64,000 nt of DNA from Clostridia bacterium (lineage in GTDB: Bacteria > Bacillota > Clostridia > Oscillospirales > Acutalibacteraceae), in NCBI GenBank assembly GCA_017461625.1, contig JAFTXJ010000017.1:62001-126000 (forward strand), given 5' to 3'. Positions 43,442-52,229 of the stretch are shown piece by piece. The position numbers and the translations under genes were made by a program. The notes under the pieces were generated by a model. It was not told the DNA's origin. It ran no database searches and saw only the letters and a program-made list of their open reading frames with translations. Each line of letters starts with the position of its first letter. Position 1 is the stretch's first letter.

Positions 43442-44002
43442 CTAATCTAAAAACAGAAAATAAACTCTGTTTTCTTTTTCAGAGAGTAAAACCATCCAAT
43501 GGTTATTATTTTCTTCAAGAAGCTTTTGTGAAAAATAATAATCATTATTTTTTATGAATGAAACAAATTCGGAATCTGCAAAGCTCATTATATTTTCAAC
43601 GGAAAAAGGATAATGAGTATCGGGAAAATCTTTTGATAAAAGATGCCAATCATCAAAAGAATTTTTTAATTCACTATAATATTCTTGTGTAATGAGCATA
43701 TTGCCTGATAAATTATGCCCTTGAAGAACACCCATTAAAAATTCGGTTGGAGTAAAGAAAGCGTCGATTTCTAAAATCTCTGAAGATTTAAAAATATTGA
43801 TGTGCTCTGCATATTTTTCAAAGTCTTCAACATTTGTTATTGCTATGGGTTTACCTATTAGCTTATCTGTTTCTTCATCAACCTTTTCAACAGAATGAAT
43901 AAACCACCAAGGAAAAATGACATATACAAGAAAAGCAAGTGAAACAATTATACAAATAATTATTATCAATGCTTTTTTTCCGGAAGATTCTTTTTTCTTC
44001 AT
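43442..44002 (-). CDS. Membrane-anchored protein of unknown function in the ECF operon
   Basis: 186 residues. Lys-rich start, one hydrophobic helix (~11-33, LIIIICIIVSLAFLVYVIF), then a ~150-residue domain probably outside the cell. I recognise no family; aromatic and acidic residues dominate (WHLLSKDFPDTHYPF, YYFSQKLLEENNNHW). It follows the anti-sigma gene after 2 bases, so it belongs to the sigma-factor operon and may sense or carry out the envelope response. Confidence 0.7.
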   Translation of the reverse strand: MKKKESSGKKALIIIICIIVSLAFLVYVIFPWWFIHSVEKVDEETDKLIGKPIAITNVEDFEKYAEHINIFKSSEILEIDAFFTPTEFLMGVLQGHNLSGNMLITQEYYSELKNSFDDWHLLSKDFPDTHYPFSVENIMSFADSEFVSFIKNNDYYFSQKLLEENNNHWMVLLSEKENRVYFLFLD

Positions 44003-44004
44003 TT

Positions 44005-44646
44005 TTATTCCTTTCCCAGCATAGTTGCATATTTATAGGAAGTAAATTTTGAAAGTGCACAGAAAAATGTAGTTATGAGAATGTTCGGAAGAGCTAAAAA
44101 AGCAAAAACAAGCAGTGCTTCAAAAAAATCAGTCGTGCTCATATTTGTGAATTCTACAAAAATTTCCGATATATCTATTTCATAGTGAAAAATCGCCCAC
44201 ACATCAGCAACAACTGTAATGCCAAGTGTGGCAAGCCATGAGAAATTTGAAAAAGCTTTTTTGCTTTTATAAAATCTTACAAAATACCAGTTTGCCAAAG
44301 AAAGCATGAAACCGGTTGTAGGGATAACCAAGTAAAACGCCCAATTACCGTTGGTTGCATCTGAAAAAGAAGTTGCGACTTCAAGGAAAACACCTATGGT
44401 AATCAGTGCGAAAGATACAAATAACAGCACTGATTGAAGAATTGAAGCCTTCCAACTATTAAGACTTTTTAATTTTTTTGGTGCAGGAACAATAGGTTTT
44501 GCAATAGTCGGAGCTTTCATTTCTTCAAAAAGGGAGTTACAATCGGGGCATTTTTCAAGATGCTCTTTTACAATAGCCCTGCTCTCTTCACTGCAGCAAT
44601 CATCAATATAAAGGGGAATTAAATCTCTGATAACATCGCATTTCAT
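44005..44646 (-). CDS. Zinc-finger anti-sigma factor (zf-HC2 type), membrane protein
   Basis: 213 residues. MKCDVIRDLIPLYIDDCCSEES then VKEHLEKCPDC gives the HxxxCxxC zinc motif (~residues 29-36) of the anti-sigma domain. After it come about four hydrophobic segments (~68-90, 98-117, 130-150, 175-200). It should hold the ECF sigma factor encoded immediately upstream (1-base gap) at the membrane until a signal releases it. The signal is unknown. Confidence 0.85.
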   Translation of the reverse strand: MKCDVIRDLIPLYIDDCCSEESRAIVKEHLEKCPDCNSLFEEMKAPTIAKPIVPAPKKLKSLNSWKASILQSVLLFVSFALITIGVFLEVATSFSDATNGNWAFYLVIPTTGFMLSLANWYFVRFYKSKKAFSNFSWLATLGITVVADVWAIFHYEIDISEIFVEFTNMSTTDFFEALLVFAFLALPNILITTFFCALSKFTSYKYATMLGKE

Positions 44647-44647
44647 A

Positions 44648-45124
44648 TTATTTTATCCTTTCTGACAGTTTTTGTTTTGCACGGTAAAATGTGACCCTTG
44701 CCCAGCTTTCACTTTTACCAAAAAGGTTACTGATTTCTTTGAGTGAAAATCCGCCAAAAACGCTGAGCATAAAAACCTCTTTATAAGGCTCTTCAAGCTG
44801 ATGTAAACAAGTAAGAGCCTTTTGTGAAAATTCTTTTTGAATAAAGATGTCTTCAATATTTTCATCTTCATTTTGAATATTCCGATTTTCAAAAGAATCA
44901 AATTTTTTATTTTCATTATAATGAGCAAAGTATGTATTCTTTGCAATCTGACAAAGCCAGACGGAAGCTTTTTCTTTATCCCTCAGAGATGAAAAATTCA
45001 TATATGCTCTGAAAAAGGTTTCCTGAGTTAATTCTTCAGCAAGGGAAGAATCCTTTGTGAGCTTCATTAAATATTTAAAAATAAAATCTCGGTTATCAAT
45101 AAAAAGCTGTTCAAATTCGGTCAC
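44648..45124 (-). CDS. ECF-subfamily RNA polymerase sigma factor
   Basis: 158 residues from the GTG at 45124 (AAAGGTGG upstream); an in-frame TTG at 45142 lies before the ribosome site. Region 2 is DFIFKYLMKLTKDSSLAEELTQETFFRAY with VWLCQIAKN; region 4 is PYKEVFMLSVFGGFSLKEISNLFGKSESWARVTFYRAK. First gene of a three-gene operon with its anti-sigma factor. A TGTAAC element (minus strand, ~45165) followed by TCTAA about 20 bases on might be an autoregulated ECF promoter, weakly supported. Confidence 0.9.
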   Translation of the reverse strand: MTEFEQLFIDNRDFIFKYLMKLTKDSSLAEELTQETFFRAYMNFSSLRDKEKASVWLCQIAKNTYFAHYNENKKFDSFENRNIQNEDENIEDIFIQKEFSQKALTCLHQLEEPYKEVFMLSVFGGFSLKEISNLFGKSESWARVTFYRAKQKLSERIK

Positions 45125-45201
45125 AGTTTCACCACCTTTCAACTATTAGATAAGAAAAATATTAAAACGTTACAAAAATTATAACATATTTTTTAAAAAC
45201 A

Positions 45202-45232
45202 AAAACAGGTGGCATTTCTGCCACCCGTAATT
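45202..45232 (-). terminator. Terminator of the anchored acidic-linker gene
   Basis: Minus-strand stem GGTGGCA / TGCCACC, GAAA loop, followed by TGTTTTTGTTTTT, directly after the stop codon region. Confidence 0.85.
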
Positions 45233-45236
45233 TCAA

Positions 45237-46280
45237 TTAGTATGTGAACTTAACGTTCTGTTTCCAGCTTGCGTCGATAACGATTGAAGCTTTAACAACA
45301 GTCCATTCAACATCGCCTACTACGTCAACAGGCTCGTTTACATCGAACTCTGTGAGGAGGTTTTTGTCATTGATTGTTGCTGTGAGTGTTGCACCGGGAT
45401 ATGTAATATCCATTGTCTTTGCTGTGAAAGGCTTAATGTCATCAGCTGTGATGTCAAGAACGTCCATACATGATGAATGATGCTTTGGCTTGTCATCAAG
45501 GCTGTGGATTGTTTCGGGCTTAAGAACAAGTGTTACTTTGTAGCCGCCTGCAACCTTTTCACATTTTGCACTCTTAACACCTGCAGCAGAAAGTGTGCTC
45601 ATCTTTGCATTGCCGTCAATGGGAAGAATGTCAGCGAGAGGCTTTGATTCATTTTCCTGTTTTCTTTCGTTATAGCCTTCACCCTGACCGTTTTTAACTG
45701 TGAAAGTTTTCTTTGTAGGATAGTCGTTGGGAAGAAGCTCGTTAACAATTGAAATTGCAGCACTTGGAAGGCTTGTTTCAGTAACCTTTGAAGTTGTACC
45801 CTGGAGGATAGCAAGCTTCATTGTGCCTTTATAAGCCTTTGTGTTGTTAGCGGCTGCGTTGTAATATGCAACGATTTTTGCAATGTCGTTACCAACAGGA
45901 GCACCTGTTGAAGCAGCAGCGTTATTGCCTGCAGGAGCACTTGCATCGGGAGTTGCAGCAGCACCGTCATCAGCAGCAGTTGAATCATCAGCAACAGGAG
46001 CATCTGCATCGGGAGCAACAGTGCCGTCATCAACAACAGCGTCAACACTATCATCAACATAAGATGAACCGTCATCAGTGCTTACAGAGCCTGAGTTTGA
46101 GCCTGCAGAAGTAGCACTTTTTTCAGCAATAGCAAGGTTTGTTTCACAAATTTTACCTGTGATGCTGATACTTGTAATAACAACAGCAACAACACACAGA
46201 ACCGCAGTAACGGCAGAAATGATAGCTTTTACCATTTCAGGATTTGAAGCTTTTTTAGCTTTCTTTTCAGATTTAGCCAT
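45237..46280 (-). CDS. Membrane-anchored protein with an Asp/Ala/Pro-rich linker
   Basis: 347 residues. A Lys-rich cytoplasmic start, one membrane helix (~17-42), then ~85 residues of low complexity made almost only of D, A, S, V, P, G, T and N, then a ~215-residue globular domain that I do not recognise. The layout suggests an outward-facing domain held off the membrane by a flexible acidic linker. The gene stands alone with its own terminator; TTTGTG/TATTAT (46347-46320, minus) is a possible promoter. Function unknown. Confidence 0.7.
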   Translation of the reverse strand: MAKSEKKAKKASNPEMVKAIISAVTAVLCVVAVVITSISITGKICETNLAIAEKSATSAGSNSGSVSTDDGSSYVDDSVDAVVDDGTVAPDADAPVADDSTAADDGAAATPDASAPAGNNAAASTGAPVGNDIAKIVAYYNAAANNTKAYKGTMKLAILQGTTSKVTETSLPSAAISIVNELLPNDYPTKKTFTVKNGQGEGYNERKQENESKPLADILPIDGNAKMSTLSAAGVKSAKCEKVAGGYKVTLVLKPETIHSLDDKPKHHSSCMDVLDITADDIKPFTAKTMDITYPGATLTATINDKNLLTEFDVNEPVDVVGDVEWTVVKASIVIDASWKQNVKFTY

Positions 46281-46425
46281 TTTTAATTAACCCCTTTCAG
46301 TTAACAAATAATATTGCACATAATACAATAACATAAAAAAACACAAATTAAAAGTACATTTTGCAAAATTTGTCTTATTTACGGCAAAAAAATATAGATT
46401 ACTGCACTTTTTTGAAACTCTAAAT

Positions 46426-46457
46426 GAAAACGCCCCGGAAAACCGAGGCGTTAATTT
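46426..46457 (-). terminator. Terminator of gapA
   Basis: Minus-strand stem AACGCCTCGG / CCGGGGCGTT with a TTTT loop and a short T-rich tail, 14 bases after the gapA stop codon. Confidence 0.8.
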
Positions 46458-46471
46458 TAGCTTAAATCAAA

Positions 46472-47509
46472 TTATGCAAGCTCTGCGAAGTATTTGATTG
46501 TGCGAACCATCTGGCTTGTGTAGCTGTTTTCATTGTCATACCATGAAACAACCTGAACCTGATATGTGTCGTCATCAATCTTAGCAACCATTGTCTGAGT
46601 TGCATCGAAGAGTGAGCCGTAACGCATGCCGATAACGTCTGAAGAAACGATTGGCTCTTCGTTGTAGCCGAATGAATCGTTAGCAGCAGCCTTCATAGCA
46701 GCGTTGATGCCGTCAACTGTGATGTCCTTACCCTTAACAACAGCAACAAGGATTGTAGTTGAACCTGTAGGAGTAGGAACACGCTGAGCAGAACCGATGA
46801 GTTTGCCGTTGAGCTCAGGAATTACAAGACCGATAGCCTTAGCAGCACCTGTTGAGTTAGGAACGATGTTAGCAGCACCTGCACGTGCACGGCGAAGGTC
46901 ACCCTTTCTGTGAGGACCGTCAAGGATCATCTGGTCACCTGTGTAAGCGTGAACAGTTGTCATAATACCGCTCTGAACGGGAGCATAATCGTTAAGAGCC
47001 TTAGCCATAGGAGCAAGGCAGTTTGTTGTGCAAGATGCAGCAGAGATGATTGTATCATCAGCTGTAAGTGTGTTTTCGTTAACTGAGTAAACGATTGTGG
47101 GAAGGTCGTTACCTGCTGGAGCAGAAATAACAACTTTCTTAGCACCTGCATCGATGTGAGCCTGAGCCTTTGCTTTTGAGCAATAGAAGCCTGTGCACTC
47201 AAGAACTACGTCAACACCGATTTCGCCCCAAGGAAGCTCTGCAGCGTTAGCCATAGCATAGATTTTAAGAGTTTTACCGTCAACTGTGATTGTGCCTGCT
47301 TCGTCATCAGCAGAAACAGTGTGAAGGTTTTCACCGATTGTTCCGCAATAACCGCCCTGAGCTGTGTCATACTTAAGAAGAGCAGCGAGCATTGAAGGCT
47401 TTGTGAGGTCGTTGATAGCAACAACATCATAACCTTCTGCGCCGAACATCTGACGGAATGCAAGACGACCGATGCGGCCGAAACCGTTAATAGCAACTTT
47501 TACTGACAT
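46472..47509 (-). CDS. gapA: Glyceraldehyde-3-phosphate dehydrogenase, type I
   Basis: 345 residues from the ATG at 47509 (GGAGGT at the right distance). NAD site [17 protein letters not shown], catalytic Cys in [12 protein letters not shown] (~residue 158), then HAYTGDQM and [18 protein letters not shown], and the C-terminal [16 protein letters not shown]. Glycolysis: oxidises glyceraldehyde-3-phosphate to 1,3-bisphosphoglycerate with NAD. Transcribed alone from a TTGCAA/TAGAAT promoter, and strongly biased in codon use, as for a highly expressed gene. Confidence 0.97.
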   Translation of the reverse strand: MSVKVAINGFGRIGRLAFRQMFGAEGYDVVAINDLTKPSMLAALLKYDTAQGGYCGTIGENLHTVSADDEAGTITVDGKTLKIYAMANAAELPWGEIGVDVVLECTGFYCSKAKAQAHIDAGAKKVVISAPAGNDLPTIVYSVNENTLTADDTIISAASCTTNCLAPMAKALNDYAPVQSGIMTTVHAYTGDQMILDGPHRKGDLRRARAGAANIVPNSTGAAKAIGLVIPELNGKLIGSAQRVPTPTGSTTILVAVVKGKDITVDGINAAMKAAANDSFGYNEEPIVSSDVIGMRYGSLFDATQTMVAKIDDDTYQVQVVSWYDNENSYTSQMVRTIKYFAELA

Positions 47510-47553
47510 TTGAATTACCTCCAAATATTTAAATTTTAATTTTAACCTTGTAT

Positions 47554-47582
47554 ATTCTATATCTTTTTTATTATTTTTGCAA
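47554..47582 (-). promoter_or_regulatory. Promoter of gapA
   Basis: Minus strand: TTGCAA (47577-47582), 17-bp spacer, TAGAAT (47554-47559). Confidence 0.75.
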
Positions 47583-47692
47583 GTGAATTTGTTAATTTTT
47601 TAACTGTTTAAGGAATATTTTGTAAACTTTTACAAAAAAATCGTTGCGAGCAGAAATTTTGCTACATTATCAACAATATTTTTACCCGATAG

Positions 47693-47721
47693 TTGCAAAA
47701 AAATCCCTGAGGAATTATAAT
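47693..47721 (+). promoter_or_regulatory. Promoter of the pseudouridine synthase gene
   Basis: TTGCAA (47693-47698), 17-bp spacer, TATAAT (47716-47721). Confidence 0.75.
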
Positions 47722-47744
47722 AATCGAAAAAAGGCGGTGATTGT

Positions 47745-48620
47745 GTGGCAAGAAAAATTGAATACATAATCCCCGAAGAGTATGATTCAAAAAAGGTTCT
47801 GCATTATCTGAGAGGTGAAGCAAAGCTTTCGGCAAAGCTTGTAAGAACCCTCAAGCATTATTATGACGGCATCACCCTTAACGGTGAGCACATACGCACC
47901 ATTGACACCCTTCACAAGGGCGATGTGCTTGCAGTTAACATCCCTGACTTTGACGGTGATATTGAGCCGGTGAAAATGGACATTGACATTGTTTATGAAG
48001 ATGACGATATTGTGATTATCAATAAAAATCCCTTTCTTGCTATGCACCCTACTCACAATCACCAGGGTGACACCCTTGCAAACGCCTTGGTTTATCACCT
48101 GCAACAAAAGGGTAAACCTACGGTTTTTAGAGCAGTGGGCAGGCTGGATAAGGGTACATCAGGTCTTGTGGTGTGTGCTCTCAACAGCTACAGCGCGGAC
48201 AGAGTTTCGGATTTTACCGAAAAGGAATACCTTGCAATAGTTAATGGAAAAACAGAAGGCGGAACAATAGATGCCCTCATTATAAGACCTGACCCGATGA
48301 AAACCATACGTGCTGTGGGCGAGGGCGGAGCAGCTGCTGTTACCCACTATGAAAAAATCAAGGGGAACGAAAAAATGACCCTTGTTCGGGTTACCCCGGA
48401 AACAGGCAGAACCCATCAGATAAGAGTTCACTTTGCTCACATCGGAATGCCTATTGTGGGCGACAGCCTTTACGGTGAAGATGAAAGAGGGCTCGGTCAC
48501 CAGCTTTTGCACCGTTCAAAGCTTGTTCTTCGTCACCCGGTAACCAAAGAAATTATGACTTTCACCGCACCGATGCCGCTTGATATGCAGTCGGTTGCAG
48601 ACGAGATAGATAATTCGTAA
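47745..48620 (+). CDS. RluA-family pseudouridine synthase
   Basis: 291 residues from a GTG at 47745 behind AAAAGGCGGTG. N-terminal S4-like RNA-binding domain (SAKLVRTLKHYYDGITLNG), then the pseudouridine synthase domain with catalytic Asp in GRLDKGTSGLVV (~residue 137), and the RTHQIRVHFAHIGMPIVGD motif. It isomerises specific uridines in 23S rRNA or tRNA; which one (RluC, RluD or YhcT-like) cannot be fixed. Followed by DUF559 element B. Confidence 0.92.
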   Translation: MARKIEYIIPEEYDSKKVLHYLRGEAKLSAKLVRTLKHYYDGITLNGEHIRTIDTLHKGDVLAVNIPDFDGDIEPVKMDIDIVYEDDDIVIINKNPFLAMHPTHNHQGDTLANALVYHLQQKGKPTVFRAVGRLDKGTSGLVVCALNSYSADRVSDFTEKEYLAIVNGKTEGGTIDALIIRPDPMKTIRAVGEGGAAAVTHYEKIKGNEKMTLVRVTPETGRTHQIRVHFAHIGMPIVGDSLYGEDERGLGHQLLHRSKLVLRHPVTKEIMTFTAPMPLDMQSVADEIDNS

Positions 48621-48637
48621 TTATGAATTTTTAGAAT

Positions 48638-48687
48638 CCCCCAGTCATTTTCTTCAAAAATGCCAGCCCCCTTTAGGGCAAGGGGGC
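48638..48687. repeat. L-type hairpin repeat, left end of copy B
   Basis: CCCCCAGTCA...TGCCAG followed by the GCCCCCTT / AAGGGGGC stem (48666-48687); counterpart of 21516-21564. Confidence 0.65.
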
Positions 48688-48702
48688 CTGAGAGGTGAAA
48701 CC

Positions 48703-49059
48703 GTGAACAGAAAGCATAACCACAAACTTACCGAAAATGCGAAAACTCTCAGAAAAAATATGACAAAAGAAGAAAGGCATCTCTGGTATGACTTCTTTCG
48801 GACTTATCCTGTCAGATTTCTTCGTCAGAAAGTTATTGATAACTACATAGTAGATTTCTATTGCCACGAAGCGAGGTTGATAATTGAGCTTGATGGTTCA
48901 CAACATTACGAAGATAAAGGACTAGTGAAGGATAATATCAAAACAGAACGGTTAGAAGAAAGAAATCTTACAGTTTTACGCATACCGAATAATGAAATAC
49001 ATTCAAACTTTGGTAGCGTATGTGAATATATTGATTTATTTGTAAAAAGCCAATTGTGA
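48703..49059 (+). CDS. DUF559 (VSR/PD-(D/E)XK-like) endonuclease-domain protein
   Basis: 118 residues, GTG start at 48703 behind GAGAGGTG. LRKNMTKEERHLWYDFF, PVRFLRQ, then NYIVDFYCHEARLIIELDGSQHY with the nuclease-fold Asp and Glu-Leu-Asp-Gly residues, and VCEYIDLFV at the end. It has exactly the same length as the protein at 21565-21921 and is clearly homologous to it, though divergent enough that the two are not a recent duplicate. Stands alone between hairpin repeats; function unknown. Confidence 0.85.
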   Translation: MNRKHNHKLTENAKTLRKNMTKEERHLWYDFFRTYPVRFLRQKVIDNYIVDFYCHEARLIIELDGSQHYEDKGLVKDNIKTERLEERNLTVLRIPNNEIHSNFGSVCEYIDLFVKSQL

Positions 49060-49064
49060 CCTTT

Positions 49065-49109
49065 GCCCTCCTTGCCTAAAGGAGGGGGGACCGCGAAGCG
49101 GTGGGAGGA
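49065..49109. repeat. R-type hairpin repeat, right end of copy B
   Basis: CCCTCC / GGAGGG stem then ACCGC-GAA-GCGGT and GGGAGG; counterpart of 21937-21989. It starts 6 bases after the DUF559 stop codon. Confidence 0.65.
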
Positions 49110-49170
49110 TAAAAAGAGCATTTTTAACATTAAAAATTCAAGATAAAATATAATAATAGGAGAGATTAAT

Positions 49171-51126
49171 ATGAAAAGAATATTATCAGCAATTCTTGCT
49201 CTTATAATGATTGTGATGATTCCCTTGGAAATCACCGCACTTGGGCCGGTTGAAAAAAGCGGAGAATTTGTGGCTTTACCTGAAAAGGTAAACACGACAA
49301 CAGAAATCCGTACCCGCAAAAAGGTTGACGGACTTCGTATGTATGTTGATGAAGAAAATCCGCTGTTTATGATAAGAAACTGCCCTTTATACACCGGTGA
49401 CCTCAGCGCAAAAGCTTTTGCAAATGCTGCTATTAAAACATATTATGCTTTGCCTGAGGATGTTCGCAACTTTGCTGTTATCTATATTGATGAAGGACCT
49501 ACATATATGACCCCTGAGCAGCAGATTACTTTCTGGGATGAAATGCTCTGCATAACCGATGAAGCAGGTGTTCCCGTTGTGTGCCAGTCAGAGTGCTTCT
49601 GCACCAATAAAACCCGTGAGCCTTTCACTCAGCAGCAGCTTTCTGATATTATGAAACGTCACGAAACCCTTATCGGTTTTGTTCAGGTTGAGCTTTCAAC
49701 CAACGGCGTTACAAATGAGAAGCTCGCTTATGATGAAGTGACAGAGGACAACGGTGTTAACAAAAATATTCTCGCAAGGCTTAAATCTTGCGTCAGAGCC
49801 TGTAAAGAAAACGGCGGTCTTTTTATCTGGCAGGATATGGAATATATATATTGGAAAAAGGCAAACTATGTTAACTTTATTCTTCAGGATAAGGAGCTTT
49901 ATAATCTTCTTAAAAGCTGCACCGAAAATGTGATTATTATGGATAAGCACAACGGCCACGGCAGGCACTTTGCCTCTCAGTCAAATATTATGGGTTGTTG
50001 GCTTGACGATGTTTGCGGCAACTGGGGCGTTAACCTTGAAAACTTCCTTTGGTATGAAGAGGGGCTTCTTGAGTATGACGAAATAGGTGTTGCACCCAAC
50101 GAGCCTGATTTTGCTTACACAGCCAAATATCCCCCTGCGCTTTACGGCATTGATATGATAGCCGACCTTGTTGGCGGTGCAACGGTTTATGCCATTGAGG
50201 GCACATTCAGCCGTGGCGGACTTTATCATTGGATTGACGGCGAGGTTGTAATGACCCCCACTTTCTATGATGTGCTTTATCCTTTCTATCAGCTTGTTTT
50301 AAACGGAGCAGTGCCAAATAAAGAGCAGGTAAAAGAAAAAATCAAGGTTGCCTACAAAATGACAAGCCCTGTTGCCTATGCATTAAGCGGTAATGATGCC
50401 CATATTCTTCAGGGACTTTATTGTGATTCCTTCTCTTTCTTTAATGAAAACTTTGATGTTAAAAGCAACCCCTACAACGACTGCACCAAAGACTGGGTTC
50501 CTTCAACAGGCAGATATTGGATTATGCCAATTCTTCCCATTCATTCTGACCCCGATGAGGTTTTGCCCAACAGCTGTGTTCTCAACGATTTTACGTATTT
50601 CTTAAGGCTTCTTTTTATTAAACCCATTAAGCAGATGTTCTTTAATTCAAAATATAAAGAAACATACAAGGGTGACGGCGTTCTTTTTGACATCAATGAC
50701 TATATCTATGTATTCAACAGCAACGAAAGCAAGGTAACCGGCAGCAACCAGACAGTAAGCTACACCCTGCCCGAAAGCGGACTCGAGCTTAACACAAACT
50801 TTGTTGCTCATACTTACGCAATTTTCAAAGAAGACGGCAACAAAATCAATATAGATTTGTGCAACCTTCGCCTTGATACGGATGAAGTGTGTGCAGGTCT
50901 TGAGGGCGAAGACGAGTTTATGCGTGAATATGCTATGGGCGAAAAAATGGATGACCCCAAGGATTTCAGAGAGTCTGTTATTGAGCTTTCGGGCTTTGAC
51001 AGTGAACCTACCGTTCTGGCAGACGGAAGTAACACAGCAAAGCTTAAAAAAGAGTGGAACTCTTCAACCAAAACCCTTGCAATTACAGTAATTTCAAACG
51101 GTGAAGTGAGAATAACAATAGAATAA
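49171..51126 (+). CDS. Secreted GH98-like glycoside hydrolase
   Basis: 651 residues; AGGAGAG ribosome site. Signal peptide ~1-24 (KRILSAILALIMIVMIPLEITA). Residues ~50-420 look like the GH98 barrel: the pattern YALPEDVRNFAVIYIDEGP, then FIWQDMEYIYW, then GCWLDDVCGNWGVNLENFLWYEEGL and YGIDMIADLVGGATVYAIEG, with several conserved acids. A beta-rich C-terminal region follows. GH98 enzymes are endo-acting on blood-group glycans or xylans, which would suit a gut bacterium; the family assignment is from remembered pattern, not a search. No surface anchor is visible. Confidence 0.6.
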   Translation: MKRILSAILALIMIVMIPLEITALGPVEKSGEFVALPEKVNTTTEIRTRKKVDGLRMYVDEENPLFMIRNCPLYTGDLSAKAFANAAIKTYYALPEDVRNFAVIYIDEGPTYMTPEQQITFWDEMLCITDEAGVPVVCQSECFCTNKTREPFTQQQLSDIMKRHETLIGFVQVELSTNGVTNEKLAYDEVTEDNGVNKNILARLKSCVRACKENGGLFIWQDMEYIYWKKANYVNFILQDKELYNLLKSCTENVIIMDKHNGHGRHFASQSNIMGCWLDDVCGNWGVNLENFLWYEEGLLEYDEIGVAPNEPDFAYTAKYPPALYGIDMIADLVGGATVYAIEGTFSRGGLYHWIDGEVVMTPTFYDVLYPFYQLVLNGAVPNKEQVKEKIKVAYKMTSPVAYALSGNDAHILQGLYCDSFSFFNENFDVKSNPYNDCTKDWVPSTGRYWIMPILPIHSDPDEVLPNSCVLNDFTYFLRLLFIKPIKQMFFNSKYKETYKGDGVLFDINDYIYVFNSNESKVTGSNQTVSYTLPESGLELNTNFVAHTYAIFKEDGNKINIDLCNLRLDTDEVCAGLEGEDEFMREYAMGEKMDDPKDFRESVIELSGFDSEPTVLADGSNTAKLKKEWNSSTKTLAITVISNGEVRITIE

Positions 51127-51129
51127 AAA

Positions 51130-51168
51130 TTTCGGTCTGCATCAAAAGGTGCAGACCGTTTTTGCTGA
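51130..51168 (+). terminator. Terminator of the GH98-like gene
   Basis: Stem CGGTCTGCA / TGCAGACCG with a TCAAAAGG loop, followed by TTTTTG. Confidence 0.85.
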
Positions 51169-51175
51169 CTAAAAA

Positions 51176-51212
51176 TGCCGATAAATGTTAAATAATGTCG
51201 ACAAATGTCGAA
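51176..51212. promoter_or_regulatory. Cluster of three Spo0A-box-like words
   Basis: TGCCGAT (51176), TGTCGAC (51196) and TGTCGAA (51206) lie 20 and 10 bases apart; the last is a perfect 0A box (TGNCGAA), the others one base off. The site is between the 3' ends of two convergent genes, so a promoter role is not obvious. Confidence 0.3.
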
Positions 51213-51239
51213 TGGTTCTAAAACGGAAATAAAATCAAT

Positions 51240-52229
51240 TCAGGCTTTGCTTTTTGAGGGTGTCGGTATACCTGCAAGGCGTTCAAGCAAATGAACAAAT
51301 GGAAGCCATATCACTGTGCATAATATATTAAAAACAGTGTGAACAAAAGCAATTCCCGCCTGGTCAATATCCATACTGTCAACCCATTCAAGGGAAAATA
51401 GTTTTTTAACAAAATAATATGCTGTGAGCAAAACCACCGTTCCGCCAATATTAAAATAAAGGTGAATCAGCGCGGCATTTTTTGCGTTTTTGGATGTACC
51501 TACGGAAGAAATCATCGCCGTAACGCAGGTGCCGATATTTTGCCCCATTATAATAGGTATTGCAGAGCCGAATGTAACTGCCCCCGTTACCGAAAGAGCC
51601 TGTAAAATTCCCACCGAAGCAGAGGAAGACTGTATAATTGCAGTAATCAGAGTGCCGGCAAGCACGCCGAGAATCGGATTGGTAAAAAGAGTGAGGATGT
51701 TTGTGAACTGAGGAATATCTTTAAGCCCTGACACAGATTCTGACATAGCATCCATTCCCATCATAAGTGTTGCAAAGCCCAAAAGAATCAGACCGGTATC
51801 TTTGTGCTTTTCATTTTTTACAAAAAGAAAAAGAACAATACCTATAACCGCAAGAACAGGCACAAATGATGACGGCTTAAAAATCTGAATATACCACGCA
51901 TCACCCACAAGACCGGTAAGGCTCAAAATCCATGAGGTTACGGTTGTGCCGATGTTTGCCCCCATAATTATTCTGATAGCCTGCCTCAAATTAAGTATAC
52001 CAGAATTTACAAGGCCGACTACCATAACCGTTGTTGCCGAAGAGGACTGAATAACAGCAGTAACAACAATACCCAAAAAAAATCCCTTTGCAGGCGAAGA
52101 TGTCATTTTTGATAAAACATTGCTGAGCTCGCCCTCAGCCTTTTTTTCAAGGGCACCGCCCATTAACTGCATACCGAAAAGAAAAAGTGAAAGTCCGCCC
52201 AAAAGACTCAGCAAATCAAAAATATCCAT
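51240..52229 (-). CDS. Na/Pi cotransporter family protein, core domain only
   Basis: 329 residues from the ATG at 52229 (GGAGGG upstream). The two inverted halves of the Na/Pi-cotransporter fold carry the signature QSSSATTVMVVGLVNSG and its repeat QSSSASVGILQALS, with about eight membrane segments. Bacterial NptA/YjbB-type proteins usually run on for ~200 more residues as a PhoU-like regulatory domain; here the protein stops after LPFVHLLERL plus a short tail. It should import phosphate with sodium; without the PhoU part, control would differ. Confidence 0.88.
   Translation of the reverse strand: MDIFDLLSLLGGLSLFLFGMQLMGGALEKKAEGELSNVLSKMTSSPAKGFFLGIVVTAVIQSSSATTVMVVGLVNSGILNLRQAIRIIMGANIGTTVTSWILSLTGLVGDAWYIQIFKPSSFVPVLAVIGIVLFLFVKNEKHKDTGLILLGFATLMMGMDAMSESVSGLKDIPQFTNILTLFTNPILGVLAGTLITAIIQSSSASVGILQALSVTGAVTFGSAIPIIMGQNIGTCVTAMISSVGTSKNAKNAALIHLYFNIGGTVVLLTAYYFVKKLFSLEWVDSMDIDQAGIAFVHTVFNILCTVIWLPFVHLLERLAGIPTPSKSKA

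Larger units (their letters stand above)
48637..49109. mobile_element. Repeat-bounded DUF559 nuclease element, copy B
   Basis: Left end 48638-48687: CCCCCAGTCA, a CATTTT/AAAATG hairpin, then GCCCCCTT / AAGGGGGC. Right end 49065-49109: CCCTCC / GGAGGG hairpin, then ACCGC-GAA-GCGGT and GGGAGG. Between them a single DUF559 gene fills the space, 15 bases from the left end and 6 from the right. The ends are of the same two types (L and R) as in copy A, but the gene points from L to R here and from R to L in copy A. Confidence 0.6.
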
